The notes: generated by a model not told the origin, from the letters alone. 64,000 nucleotides of DNA from Escallonia rubra (GCA_033065855.1 JAVXUO010001502.1:1-64000), one strand, 5' to 3'. Shown: positions 1-10,933, numbered from the stretch's first letter. Made by a program: numbers and translations.

Positions 1-26
1 TGACCCCTCTTTTAAAAAGAGGAGAC

Positions 27-1324
27 TTGCACCATCACCTAACCAAAAAGCTGTTTGACACTCCGAAGGTGGATTTGACCAGAGAAGTCCACGAACTTAA
101 GGGTGTGGTAACCACCTTACAGAAAAAGCTTGAAGAGGTGGCCCCGATGATTTCTACTAACCAGACACGCCTAGATCCGAGTGACCTCCGTCTTAGACTG
201 ACTTCAAGGTCCAGCTACGGTCGAAAGTATAAATCAGAGACTGATCCCAGCTATCAGCCAGAACAAGAAATCGAGAAACATGTCACCAAAAGTGGTTCAT
301 GTTTTCGACACGGGATCTCAGTAAGAACAGCATGAATTCGCTTCCTGTTGTAGGCGGCGAAATTCGAGGTCAACGCTGCGCGAACCAAAGGCATTGTCCC
401 CAAGGACGAATTCATGGCTCCATACGAAGTGAATCCCCAAGGGCGAACTTCTCGCAAAACTATCTCTGGGCCTTGCCCGGAGGCATTCACTCCCCCAAGG
501 GAGGACTCAGGATACCCTCTGTCCAAAACAATTGAGAAGGCGAAACTCCCTCTAATTTTCGGATGCAGTGCGATTTATATGATGGGAGCGGAGACCCTGG
601 AGAGCACGTCTACCAGTTTCAAACAAATATGCTGCTCCTCCAGGTCTCAGATGCCGTCATGTGCCGGGCATTCCCAACCACTTTGAGGAAGGCGGCGCAT
701 GCGTGGTTTAAGTCTCTGCGACCCAGGACCATCCATTCTTTCGCCCAGCTGTCTGACTTGTTTCAGAAACATTTTGTGAGCAGCCGAACTCGGAGGAAGA
801 ATTCAGCAAGTCTTCTCAACGTGGTCCAGGAAAGGAACGAATCCTTGTCGCGGTATTTGGGACGCTTTAATGCGGCGACATTAGAAATAGATAACCTTGA
901 TGAGTCGGTAAAGTACACGGCTTTTATGCGCGGGCTTCGTCCTACAACCAAATTTGCATTTGCGGTAAATAAGAGCCCCCCCGAAAGCATGAGCGCCTTG
1001 TTGGATAAAGCCAACAAGTACATCCAGGACGAAGAGTACTTAGAAACCCACAAAGGACAAGAGCAAGAAAAGAGAGCTCGAGAAAATAGTCCAAGAGGTG
1101 GACAGGGTTCTAAGCGTTCAAGAAGGGACGAAAGGCGCCCCAAAGAGATGTTCGACATGAATAATCTGACGCCATTGACTGCAAGACCATCGCAGATTCT
1201 TCATGAGATAAAGGATAAAGAGATACTGGAAAGACCAGACATGATGAGATCGTCGCCCAGTCAGAGAGATAGGAGTTTGGTGCCGTTACCACAACGACCA
1301 TGGCCACACTACCGACAAGTATGA
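27..1324 (+). pseudogene. gag of Tat-type retrotransposon (disrupted)
   Basis: Capsid/nucleocapsid precursor of the element. The clearest part is 563-1324, a retrotransposon gag domain (PF03732-like) with the typical run AHAWFKSL, then FQKHF, LLNVVQ and SLSRYLGRF. A lysine/arginine-rich tail follows at about 1060-1140. The upstream piece at 27-335 has a short heptad-like stretch (TREVHELKGVVTTLQKKLEE) fitting a gag N-terminal region. The pieces are in different frames, so several small indels separate them. Past 1200 the frame ends at 1324, while the continuation of the nucleocapsid/linker lies one frame over. Confidence 0.75.
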
Positions 1325-2297
1325 ATCGCTTAAGCGTGCTATAGAGACTCTTATCAAATGCGGACACTTGCGAGGGTATGTCAATCGAAGAAATGAAAAG
1401 AGGGAAGCCACTCCTTTAGCAGGAAGAGAAGAGGCGCAAGAAAATGCGGGAGTCATCCATACTATCTCGGGAGGAATCGCCGTAGGAGGTTCTTCCGGAC
1501 ATGGACGAAAATCTTACGCAAGAGAAGTCCTCACAACTATGGGGCCGTCAGTTAAGAAGCAGAAGATAGAACCGGCCCCAACAATATCCTTCTCTGATGA
1601 TGATGTGGGAGACACGAGAACACCTCATGACGACCCCCTAGTTGTTACACTCCGGGTAGGGAACTTCGACATGAAGAGAATCCTTGTAGACAATGGGAGC
1701 TCGGCGGAAGTACTTTTTTATGAAGCATTTCAAAAAATGAACATCCCATCCGACCGCTTACGGAAGATAGATACGCCCCTATACGGTTTTTCTAACCATC
1801 CTGTTGCTTGCGAGGGAATTATTACATTACCCGTAACCGTGGGTGCCCCTCCGACCCAAGCTAAGCTGATGTTAGACTTCGTGGTGGTACGCGTTCCTTT
1901 GGCCTATAATGCAATTTTGGGGCGAACAGCGTTAAACCAATTAAAGGCGGTGGTATCAACATACCACATGAAAATGAAATTCCCCACGGAGAATGGAGTT
2001 GGGGAAGTAAAGGGAGACCAGGTGGTGGCTCGGCAGTGCTACATGGCATCATGCCGAAGCAAATCCAAAGAAACCCTCATGATAGAGGATTTGAGGGATG
2101 AGACCAAAGTCGAGAGAGGCAAGCCCGTTGAAGACCTCATTCATATCGAATTATATCCGGGAAATCAAGAGAAGACAGTAAGGGTGGGAACCGGTCTGTC
2201 AGACAACCTCAAGCTCAAGCTTGTGGATTTATTAAGGGGCTACTCAGATATCTTCGCCTGGACGGCATCCGATATGCCTGGGATGATCCCGAAGTGA
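1325..2297 (+). pseudogene. retroviral-type aspartic protease region of pol
   Basis: Open from 1368 to the stop at 2295-2297. The protease core is near residues 90-200, with active-site motif ILVDNGSSAEVLF. The usual D-T/S-G triad is DNG here; the catalytic Asp is kept. ILGRTALNQLKAVVST matches the flap and second-domain part of plant gypsy proteases. The reading frame leaves the RT frame near 2281-2294 (1-nt indel), so protease and RT are no longer continuous. The start of this frame is not a true start codon: the domain was part of a polyprotein. Confidence 0.8.
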
Positions 2298-3556
2298 TCA
2301 CCCATAAATTGAATGTTGACCCACTTAAGAAGCCGGTCAAGCAAAAGAAGAGGACATTCGCTCCTGAAAGACAAGTGAAAATCGAAGAAGAAGTTGACAA
2401 GTTATTGACAGCAGGATTCATTGAGGAGATATCGTATCCTGATTGGGTCGCCAATGTCGTGATGGTACCGAAGTCGAGCGACCGTTGGAGGATATGCATC
2501 GACTTCACTGACCTCAACAAGGCTTGCCCAAAAGACAGCTACCCGCTACCTCGAATTGACATTTTGATTGATGCAACTTCGGGTCATGAGCTATTAAGTT
2601 TCATGGATGCGTATTCTGGGTACAACCAGATAAAGATGTGCGTAGATGATATCCCCAAGACCTCCTTTATTACAGAACGGGGATTATATTGTTATAAAGT
2701 CATGCCTTTCGGACTCAAGAATGCGGGGGCAACTTATCAGCGCCTCGTTAACATGATCTTCCACGACTCAATTGGGAGAAACATGGAGGTATACGTGGAT
2801 GACATGCTGGTCAAGAGTGTGGAAGCCGAGGCTCATGTGGAAGACCTCAAGGAAACCTTCGACATCCTGAGAGCTTATAACATGAAACTAAACCCGCTCA
2901 AGTGTGCGTTTGGCGTAGCATCAGGGAAGTTCTTAGGATTCGTGGTATCTCAACGAGGTATAGAAGCAAACCCAGAAAAGATAGGCGCTATTCATGCCAT
3001 GAAGTCGCCTAAGACAATCAAGCAGGTTCAGGAGCTTACAGGAAGAGTGGCGGCTTTGGGAAGGTTCATGTCCAAGTCAGCCGAAAAATGCCTTCCCTTT
3101 TTTAAGGCTATCAGGAAGGCGAAAGATTTCGAGTGGACCGAAGAATGCCAGAGATCATTTAAAGAATTGAAGCAATACTTGTCGCCCCCGCCGCTCCTTA
3201 CAAAACCGGTTACTGGTGAAGACTTGTTCTTATACCTATCGGTTAGTGAAGTAGCGGTAAGCACGGTTTTAATCCGAGAGGAAGAAGGCAAGCAAAGACC
3301 TGTTTATTACATGAGCAAGGTCTTACAGGACGTGGAAACGAGGTACCCTCGAATAGACAAAGTGGCCCTAGCCCTTGTCACATCGGCGAGGAAATTGAGA
3401 CCATATTTCCAGTCGCACACCATCGTTGTGTTGACTGATCAACCATTGGGTAAAGTTCTCCAAAATCCTGATGCGTCGGGGAGATTGGTAAACTGGTCGG
3501 TGGAACTGGGCGAGTTTGATATTCGGTATCAACCCCGTACAGCAATTAAGGCTTAA
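2294..3556 (+). pseudogene. reverse transcriptase and RNase H of pol
   Basis: Synthesises element cDNA from its RNA. About 420 codons are open. Finger motif WRICIDFTDLNKACPKDSYP, palm motif LSFMDAYSGYNQI, and the catalytic YVDDML box at about residue 172 are all intact. PFGLKNAGATYQRLVN and FLGFVVSQRGIEANPEKI follow, then the connected RNase H (FLYLSVSEVAVSTVLIREE, YYMSKVL, VVLTDQP). The frame ends at TAA 3554-3556. Homologous sequence continues in the same frame afterwards, so the stop is a point mutation and not the natural end. Confidence 0.9.
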
Positions 3557-4335
3557 GCCTTATCAGATTTTTTTGTTGAGTGCACAATACCGGAGAACCC
3601 CCCGCAGTTGATTCTTTCAGAAGTTTCGAATCCTTGGCTCCTTTATGTTGACGGCTCTTCCAAGGTGGGAAGTAGCGGAGCCGGGCTTATACTTATCAGC
3701 CCTGAAAAGTTTGTGATTGAGTACGCCCTTCGCTTCAATTTCCAGGCATCAAACAATGAAGCTGAGTACGAGGCGCTCCTAGCAGGAATAAGGTTGGCAC
3801 ACTCTCTCAAAGTTGACTCTCTTTCCGTCCATAGCGATTCTCAATTAGTTGTGAATCATATCTTGGGAGAATATGGGGCGAAAGATGATAGAATGGCCCA
3901 GTACCTCCAAGCCGTGAAAACGGAAGCTGCGGAGTTCAAAAATTTTGCCATCCGCCACATACCGCGAGACCAAAATGCCCAAGCAGACTCACTGTCAAGA
4001 CTGACTTCCGAGGACATTTCGGAGTTAAACCGGGCAGTATACATTGAGTTCCTCCAAGAAAGAAGTATCCAGCTCTCAAAGGAGGTGGATGTAATAGAAC
4101 ATGAACCTTGCTGGATGGACCCAATTATTCAGTACCTCGTCTCGGGAGTGTTACCGTTAGAGAAAAGCGAAGCGCGTAATTTACGTGCTAAAGCTGCTCG
4201 GTTTGCCCTTGTAGATGGGATGCTATATAAGAAGTCTTTTAGCCTGCCATACCTAAAGTGTCTGAGCCCTAGAGAGGCAGACTATGCGTTACAGGAGGTC
4301 CATGAAGGGATTTGCGGACAACACTGGCGCACAAA
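3557..4335 (+). pseudogene. second (archaeal-type) RNase H and integrase zinc-finger start
   Basis: Open from 3608 to about 4335 in the same frame as the RT. LLYVDGSSKVGSSGAGL, NNEAEYEALLAGIRLA, VHSDSQLVVNHI and DQNAQADSLSRL supply the D-E-D-D residues of an RNase H of the kind that forms the dual RNase H in Tat elements. Residues about 190-240 lead into the integrase HHCC finger with the histidine pair of EVHEGICGQH. Just after that the frame slips by one base, so the cysteine pair (CDRCKKF) lies in the next frame. Confidence 0.85.
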
Positions 4336-4752
4336 ATATTGCGGCAAGGTTATTATTGGCCAAGTATGCAGAGAGAGGCGATCAAGTTCACAAAAAGATG
4401 TGACCGCTGTAAAAAATTTGCCCCGCTCACGCACACGCCGGCGGCACCCCTTAGTATCTTGACTTCCCCAATTCCGTTTGCAATGTGGGGAATGGATATT
4501 TTGGGCCCCTTTCCGATGGCTACCGGGCAAAGGTGTTTTGTGATAGTCGCCATCGACTACTTCACAAAATGGACTGAGGCCGAATCGTTGGCCACCATAA
4601 CGGCATCGAAATGCGAAGAGTTCTTCTGGAAGAACGTTGTCTGCCGCTTTGGGGTCCCGAAGATCCTGATCAAAGAGAATCTGAAGCAAATCGATAATTC
4701 AAACTTTCGAAGATTTTGTGAAGGTCTCTCTATTGATCTCCGTTTTACATAG
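4312..4752 (+). pseudogene. integrase catalytic core (mutated)
   Basis: Inserts element cDNA into the chromosome. The CX2C half of the zinc finger (CDRCKKFAP) is followed by WGMDILGPFP, holding the first catalytic Asp, and by IDYFTKWTEAE. The block after FGVPKIL normally carries D-N-G with the second catalytic Asp; here it reads E-N-L, so the D,D,35E triad is damaged. The frame ends with TAG 4750-4752 just before the third catalytic motif, which continues in frame beyond it. Confidence 0.85.
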
Positions 4753-5331
4753 GTCGCTCATCCCCAATCCAATGGACAGACAGAGAACATGAATCGCTCA
4801 ATCCTTCAAGGGTTGAAAAGAAAGCTGGACGATGCGAAGGGGGCATGGGTTGATGAGCTTCCTAAGGTACTTTGGGCATACCGCACAACACCCCATTGTG
4901 TGACAGGCGAGACACCATTTCTCCTATCTTTCGGTACAGAGGCGCTGCTACCCGTAGAAGTGGGCCTCCCCACGGTTCGAGTGTTGCAATTTTCGGAGGC
5001 AGAAAATGAAGAGAATCTCAGAGGGAATCTGGATCTATTAGATGATGTGCGAGCCCAAGCCTTAGATCGGATGATTTCAACAAAACAACGAGTTGCAAGA
5101 TTCTACAATCGAAAGGTCCGAATGAGGATATTTAGAGTCAGCGATCTAGTCCTCAGAAAATTGGAAGTCTCAAACCCTAAGGCAGCTGTGGGGAAGTTGT
5201 CGCCAAATTGGGAAGAACCTTATAAGATATCGAAGGTGCTTAGGCCAGGCGCTTATTCACTGGAAATACTTTCAGGAGAGGCGATCCCGCGAACATGGAA
5301 TGCTGACAACTTGAGGAAATACTACCAGTAG
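4753..5331 (+). pseudogene. integrase C-terminal part
   Basis: In the same frame as the core after the TAG stop. It begins with the conserved HPQSNGQTEN segment carrying the catalytic Glu, then LPKVLWAYRTTPH, TGETPFLLSFGTEALLPVEV and the GPY-like C-terminal domain ending in WNADNLRKYYQ and TAG. That ending is the usual end of pol in Tat/Athila-like elements. Without the upstream stop this would be one protein with the core. Confidence 0.85.
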
Positions 5332-5648
5332 AATCTTAACGAAAAGCGAAGACGTTCTCTTTATTTGTTTTGGGGGGAAAGTAGCATAGAGCATAGTTGG
5401 AGAGTAGAGATGAAGTGTTTCCGTTATAATAAAATTCAACTGCAGTTTGAAGTATTTCGTTTCGTCTACCCAATATTAACATCTTCATTATTGTGTGAAA
5501 GAGGTATTGCTTACATTAGCATATCGATCATTAGTTAATTCAGTTGACGATATTCATGTTCTCAAGAACGACGTACATCCAATATCCGAACAGACTGCCT
5601 GAACAGACTGCTCGATTAAGTGAAACCACGAATGTTGCTCAAGCAAAG

Positions 5649-6047
5649 TATCACCCAATGTGATAGGGTAAGACACAAGTCTTACCTAACACGGTCTAGC
5701 TTTAGTTCTAGCCCGAGAAACGGCAAAACCATGTGGGAGATCGTCGCCCTACCCTGTTTTGTTAATTTGAAACATGGCCAAGCGTGAGTGCGAGGCTTCT
5801 TTGTCAGCCCTTAGCTGACGATAAGGGTTCGCGTCAAAGTAAAAAACAATTATCACCCAATGTGATAGGGTAAGACACAAGTCTTACCTAACACGGTCTA
5901 GACTTAGTTCTAGCCCGTGAAATGGCAAAACCATGTGAGAGATCGTCGCCCCACCCTGTTTTGTTAATTTGAAACGTGACCGAGCGCGATTGCGAGGCTT
6001 CTTTGCCAGGCCTTAGCTGACGATAATGGTTCGCGTCAAAGTAAAAA
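5649..6047. repeat. Two direct copies of a ~202-bp unit downstream of pol
   Basis: Copy 1 starts at 5649 and copy 2 at 5851, both with TATCACCCAATGTGATAGGG and both ending near TTCGCGTCAAAGTAAAAA. Copies differ by scattered substitutions. They lie in the non-coding stretch between the pol stop (5331) and the antisense ORF. I see no other feature in 5332-6191. Confidence 0.9.
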
Positions 6048-6191
6048 CAAAGCAAAAGGTGAAAGATTCAAAACACGGATGCAAAAACAAAACCCCTCAA
6101 GGGGTAAATAGAAATGTTTCCATTTGCGAGCCTCTGAGGCGATAATCGTCCCGAGGCAACATCAAATGGGAGTTACAAAACCGACTGACGA

Positions 6192-8194
6192 CTAATCATA
6201 AATTGCCCTAAGACGCAGGAGCATTCCCGGATCTGACACTTTTCTCCCCTGGAGAAATAGCATCTCCAGCTTCAGTAGGTGCAGCAGTTTCACCCGATGG
6301 CGAGTCAAAATTGGGCACCACAATATCATCAAAGAAAAGGCTCGGATATTTGGCCACCATAAACTCCTTGGATTTCTAGAAGCCCTCTTGAAAGATGGAA
6401 AGCCCATCTTCTGTCCGCTTCCGGAGCCATTCATCGCCAGCAGTACCATCAAGGAATGCCTGGATTGCCTTATTCCCGATCTCGGCCTTTTCATGCCTTA
6501 GTTTCTCACATCTTTTTTCAAGACGACCGAGTTTAGTAAGCAAATCAGCATTCTCCGGCTTGGGGTTCTTCAGCTCCTTTTCAAGTTTTGCAGCCTTGCC
6601 TTCAGCTGCTCTCTGGTCAGTTTCGGCGTTGCGAGCCACATCCATCGCCATAGCGAACCTATCCTGCATTTGGCTGCTATAGCAGCGAGCCGAAAAATAA
6701 GAGAGAGATGAAGACGAATTATGCGTCAGAAGGACGGGGAGGGTTTAAGTAACAACCTAAAAAAACTAGGGGGTAAAGAAATTTTTATTATGTTGTAAGC
6801 AGCTTGGATGTGCGCAATAGCAAAGGGCTCATGAGGCTGGTTTTCCAAGATGATTTTATCACTTGGCAACACCCCATGAGCTAAATGTTGAGCGGAGACG
6901 TGCGAGTGGGGCATTCCCGAGTCCCCTCTCTTAATGGTCCATCGGGGACGAAAGATTGGATCCTTGTCGATGGAAATATCCTCAACCACAAGCGGAGGCA
7001 CTGGTGGAATAGGAGCGCGAAGCCTTTTTACAAGAGGAGAAGAACCTTCCCCCGTGCCCTCCTTCCTTTTCCCCTTCGCAGCCTTTTGCAGCAATCCTCT
7101 AAAGTCACCTTTTGCACCTTCTCCTTTGCCAGCCCTTTTCATAAGATCACAACAGAAACTCAGTTAGATAACTTGTTCATAAAAAGAAAGGACAGAAATA
7201 TATAAACATGGCTTCAGACTCTACCTAGACTTGGAGTACTAGAAGACGATGTTCCTATCGCCAGTTCTCGAGTCTTAGGCTTCGAAACAATTCGAGGTTC
7301 TAAAATAGGAGTTGGAGGAACATGCATAGCGGGGGCAGGAGGAATGAGCCCCGCATGCTGCATCTCTTGATCTGTAAGGGGTTCATCAATATTGAGAACA
7401 CCCCTCCTCTTTATGTGATCAAACAGTTTCTTTGTCATAGCATTGGGAGCCAAAAAGCCTTTCTTTTCATAATCTTTACAGAAACTTTTCCACTTTCTTG
7501 GCATTTACCGCTTGACCGCTGAATGAAGAAGTATCGGGAGTGCCAACCTTTGTTAGATTTGGGACCCCCCTTTATCACTCTGATCCGGTTGTGAATATAA
7601 TACCAGCCAACACATTTGGCCACATTCTTTACAAAGCATACCTCAAGGTATAACCTCATGAAGTCATGGACCATCACTGGATACCCTGAGGTCTGCACAA
7701 GGCAAATCAAGCCAACTAGCTTCCTCCACCCGTTGGGCACAAGTTGACCTGACGCCATTTTATATTTGTAGAAAAAGCAGACGACAAACGGGTGCATTGG
7801 GATTCTATAGCCAGACTTAATCTGGCCTTCGTAGACACTGGTTTCCAAGTCCGTACCATAGTTGGCAGGCTCTTGGAGTGCAGGAGAAAGGAGGAGGCAA
7901 AGGATATTCTTCCAAAAGAGTGACTATGCTTTCTTTTGACATCTTGTTCCTTTTCTCATCTGCGGCGAACCAAGTGTCTTCATCAAACTTATCTTCAGCT
8001 TCATCTTTGATTTCCCCAAGAGCATCATCTATATGGGGAAACGAAGTGCTGGTTTGGGGAGCAGAAGTTCCTACTTGACTGTTATGAGTCGAAGTACCTA
8101 CTTGTGAGGATCTACTTTCTGAATCACTTTCTAAATCGTTTTCTGTCGAACTACTCGAAGGTGACGAAGAACTACTTGAAGTTGATGAAGACAT
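6192..8194 (-). pseudogene. Antisense extra ORF (aORF) with gypsy-type transposase-like domain
   Basis: Minus-strand gene between pol and the 3' LTR. It starts at ATG 8194 with a serine-rich N-terminus (MSSSTSSSSSSPSSSS) and an acidic stretch. Around 7848-7560 comes a segment with IPMHPFVVCFFYKYKMASGQ then LVPNGWRKLVGLICL, which I recognise as the putative gypsy-type transposon domain (PF04195 style). Later pieces are basic or proline-rich (7504-7214, 7142-6726), then a coiled-coil segment (AAEGKAAKLEKELKN) at 6669-6376. Breaks: a frame change near 7817-7848, one before 7504, and a stop near 6376. Some gaps may be introns: a donor-like CTAG|GTAGAG near 7228 and an acceptor AAAAG near 7137. 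Antisense ORFs here are known for Tat elements; their function is unknown. Confidence 0.7.
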
Positions 8195-8340
8195 ATTCTA
8201 AACAGACTCTACGATATTTAGAGCTACTAAAGGGATATAGATATGTGCCGAGCAGGAAAATGAGAAGAAGAACTTACTTGTTAAAATGAGCCGAACAGAG
8301 ATAGAGTGAGTAGCAGGGGGCAAATGAGGAGAGGAGCTCC

Positions 8341-8356
8341 AAATATATATAAATAG
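8341..8356 (-). promoter_or_regulatory. TATA-like site upstream of the antisense ORF
   Basis: CTATTTATATATATTT on the minus strand lies about 150 nt upstream of the aORF ATG at 8194. That distance would suit a TATA box with a 5' leader. It is a position and composition argument only; the plus strand of the same site also reads TATA-like. Confidence 0.35.
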
Positions 8357-8506
8357 GAGTTGGAATAACCGCCATTGTACAGGCGGCAACATTTAATTCA
8401 CGCCTGGCGCGTTTCCCGGGGTATTTAAATTTGAAATTCAAATTGAAACCGCCACAATTTTGGTGGCTAAAGGAACGTTACAACCGTTTCGATTCCCGCC
8501 ACGTGG

Positions 8507-9050
8507 CAGTGCCCGAGCATAATGCCCGAGCAGAGTGCCCGGGCAGAGTGCCCGAACAGAGTGCCCGTGCAGAGTGCCCGTGCAGGGTGCCCGTGCAGGG
8601 TGCCCGTGCAGCGTGCCCGTGTAGCGAGCCCGTGCAGAGTGCCCGTGCAGCGTGCCCGAGCAGAGTGCCCGAGCAGGGTGCCCGTGCAGCGTGCCCGTGC
8701 AGCGTGCCCGAGCAGAGTGCCCGTGCAGCGTGCCCGTGCAGAGTGCCCAAGCAGAGTGCCCGAGCAGAGTGCCCGAGCAGAGTGCCCGTGCAGAGTGCCC
8801 GAGCAGAGTGCCCGTGCAGAATGCCCGTGCAGGGTTCCCGAGCACAGTGCCCGTGCAGCTTACCCGTGCAGCATGCCCGAGCAGAGTGCCCGTGCAGAGT
8901 GCCCGAGCAGAGTGCCCAAGCAGAGTGCCCGTGCAGCGTGCCCGAGCAGAGTGCCCGAGCAGAATGCCCCTGCAGAATGCCCGAGCAGAGTGCCCGAGCA
9001 GATTGCCCGAGCAGAATGCCCGTGCAGAGTGTTCAAGCGCATTATGCCCG
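8507..9050. repeat. 13-bp tandem array, subfamily A (~42 units)
   Basis: Unit GAGTGCCCGAGCA with A/T at one position (CGAGCA or CGTGCA) and GAG/GCG variants, in near-perfect 13-bp register. Because 13 is not a multiple of 3 and the unit lacks stops, all frames stay open on both strands, giving spurious ORFs. The array lies between the antisense ORF and the 3' LTR, a zone known in Tat/Ogre elements for satellite-like repeats. Confidence 0.95.
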
Positions 9051-9083
9051 GCCAGGCCATGATGATTAACCCCAGGTCTCCTG

Positions 9084-9446
9084 AGCAGGATGCCCGACCA
9101 GGCCTCCCGACCAGGATTACCGACAAGGATGTCCGACCAGGTTTCTCGACCAGGATGCCCGACCAGGATTCCTGAGCAGGATGCCCAACCAGGCCTCCCG
9201 AGCAGGATGCCTTACCAGGCCTCCCGACCAGGATTCCCGAGCAGGATGCCAGGATGCCCGAGCAGGACGCCCGACCAGGCCTTCCGAGCAGGATGCCCGA
9301 CCAGGATTTCCGAGCAGGATGCCCAACCAGGCTTCCCGAGCAGAATGCCCGACCAGGCTTCCCGACCAGGCCTCCCGAGCTGGATGCTCGACCAGATTTC
9401 CCGACCAGAATGTCCGACCAGGACTCGCGAGCAGGATGTCCGACCA
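9084..9446. repeat. 13-bp tandem array, subfamily B (~28 units)
   Basis: Unit CAGGATGCCCGAC with variants CAGGCCTCCCGAC and CAGGATTCCCGAG. It has the same 13-bp length as the preceding array and shares GCCCGA/CAG, but has its own diagnostic bases. A 30-bp non-repeat spacer (about 9051-9083) separates the two blocks. Confidence 0.93.
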
Positions 9447-9464
9447 GAAAGAGGGAACGTGAAA

Positions 9465-9488
9465 TTTTGAGTGTTGAAACACTCAAAA
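9465..9488. repeat. Perfect 11-bp inverted repeat
   Basis: TTTTGAGTGTT, a 2-base spacer, then AACACTCAAAA. It lies just after the 13-bp array and about 115 bp before the polypurine tract. It could form a hairpin in element RNA; no function is known to me. Confidence 0.8.
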
Positions 9489-9584
9489 TCTCTGAATTGC
9501 CACGGACATGGAAAATTCGTGGCTGAATGGTTTTTAGTCAATTTTCTACATTAGATGCCTTTAACTGTTCACGTGAGGGAACGG

Positions 9585-9603
9585 TCAAAGACAGGGGGCA
9601 TTA
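9585..9603 (+). other. Polypurine tract of the Tat element
   Basis: CAAAGACAGGGGGCATTA directly precedes the TG of the LTR at 9604. Plus-strand cDNA priming normally starts at such a purine run. Confidence 0.65.
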
Positions 9604-9947
9604 TGATATGGCTAAATATATCCACCCAATCGACTAATGACACGTGGCATTTTTGACTCTGAGTGGACTAACGAACCTGTAACGGGATAGAACCTAAGAG
9701 AGGTAATAGAAGCCGTTAAGGACTCAAGTGCTGAAGGAAGAGTCCTAACATAGCACTTCTAGAAGAAGATCAGTCAGAAGAGAGTTCTAGAGAAGATAGG
9801 AGTCTAGAACTGACCTATATATTGGGCAGATCCTCAAGTATACGGACAAGTTAACACACTAGCACTACCCTAGTAGCGTTGTTCTGACTTTAGCATCGGA
9901 GCCGCCTCCACCGGAGCGTGGCCGGTGGTCACGCTGTGTTCCTATTT
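9604..9947 (+). repeat. 3' LTR of the Tat element (probably truncated)
   Basis: Begins TGATATGGCTAAATATATCC after the purine tract. A TATA box (TATATATTGG) lies near 9816 and the downstream part TTCTGACTTTAGCATCGGAG resembles the R/U5 region of Tat-lineage LTRs. I see no CA end or primer-binding-like sequence; recognisable LTR sequence stops near TTTTGCAGG at 9940-9948. Confidence 0.6.
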
Positions 9948-10418
9948 TGCAGGCTCATTTCCTAGCTATGGTCCCAATCAAGATTTAAGTAGTAACACCA
10001 TCTATCTTCTCTGGCAGATAACAGGCACTGAGGAGCTGGATGATGAAGTAAAGCCTATTATGTATTATGTGTGTCACCTATGCTCTAGTTTTGACATATG
10101 CAGTCCCACAAAGGGAGATTTAGACATTCTTTGCGAGGCAAACTGTTAGCTCATGAACAGTAAGTTTAGCTAACCCTTCATCAACTAGGAGTGTCCTCAA
10201 TTCTTATTAAGCTACTGAGAGGATCTTCAATGTGCTCGCTCATCAGCATTACGTATATAGACATAGTTTAGATCATCTTTTGCTTACTGTTTTACTTCAT
10301 CATGACTTGTAGGTGTTTTAGGTGGTCTTGACATTCGACATCTGCTGCTTTTGTATTATGGTGGTACTTTTCTTTTATGAAATGCAAGTCTAAATTTCAA
10401 CCTCAAAAAAAAAAAAAA
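9948..10418 (+). other. Unidentified segment ending in poly(A)
   Basis: After a splice-acceptor-like TTTTGCAG a frame of about 60 codons runs to a stop at 10147-10149 (it includes GTEELDDEVKPIMYYVC). A UTR-like stretch and 14 consecutive A at about 10405-10418 follow. The poly(A) abuts directly onto the truncated LTR of the next element. This looks like the 3' part of a reverse-transcribed RNA (LINE tail or processed pseudogene). I do not recognise the protein, and the open frame may be chance. Confidence 0.3.
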
Positions 10419-10933
10419 GTTCCTTTACCACAGCAAAAAGGGGACAAACCCTCACCTTATTCAAGAAAAACGCCAAGCTAAATCTCATGATAATTGTGCC
10501 ACCATTTCTATTCTTCACGCAAACCTAATGCCAAAATCTAAAATTAAAACTCTATGCTTAATCAACTATATATTATATAAATAAAAGGACTACAAACATG
10601 ATAGAGATAGCTAATTGCGAGAAAATCTAATACAAACCGAACTAGAAGATCAAAACCCAACGGAGGTGTGTGCTTATGAGAGAATTTAGAGCAAAAAGTA
10701 GCAAGAAGCAGTAGCAGAAAGGTAGCAGCAAGGGGCTGTCATAAAAGGGGGAGGCGGAAGAGAAAAAGGCTGAGTTAAATCAAGCCCTAAAATGAGAAAT
10801 GAGAAATTACCAAACACCCCGGAGCTTAAGCCACTTATTCAAAACCTACCAAAACTTTTCTAATATTGCAAAAAAGATACCAACTTATTTATTTTAGAGT
10901 CATAGTATGTCATTAAAATAATGGGGTTTTACA
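10419..10933 (-). repeat. Truncated 3' LTR
   Basis: Matches the first 510 bp of the 5' LTR at 14652-14130, including GGTGTGTGCTTATGAGAGAA and AGCAAGAAGCAG. It stops at the poly(A) run at 10418. Confidence 0.82.

Larger units (their letters stand above)
1..9947 (+). mobile_element. Ty3/gypsy LTR retrotransposon, Tat lineage, decayed and 5'-incomplete
   Basis: Seen: gag, protease, RT/RNase H, a second RNase H, integrase, a minus-strand extra ORF, a long tandem array, a purine tract and an LTR, in that order. The second RNase H after the RT-linked one and the antisense ORF downstream of pol are, from family knowledge, hallmarks of the plant Tat lineage. The 5' LTR and primer binding site lie before the window. 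The coding part is broken by frameshifts between gag and protease, near 2281-2294 and near 4316-4335, and by in-frame stops at 3554-3556 and 4750-4752, so this copy cannot make a full polyprotein. The 3' LTR seems cut near 9947, because no CA terminus or matching flank is recognisable there. Confidence 0.87.

Noticed and set aside
8431..9541. Long open frames in all phases (up to about 217 codons) over the 13-bp array
   Set aside because: A 13-bp unit without stops keeps every frame open on both strands; the peptides are frame-rotated copies of the repeat (ARAECPCRVPVQS type) and no start context or family match is seen.
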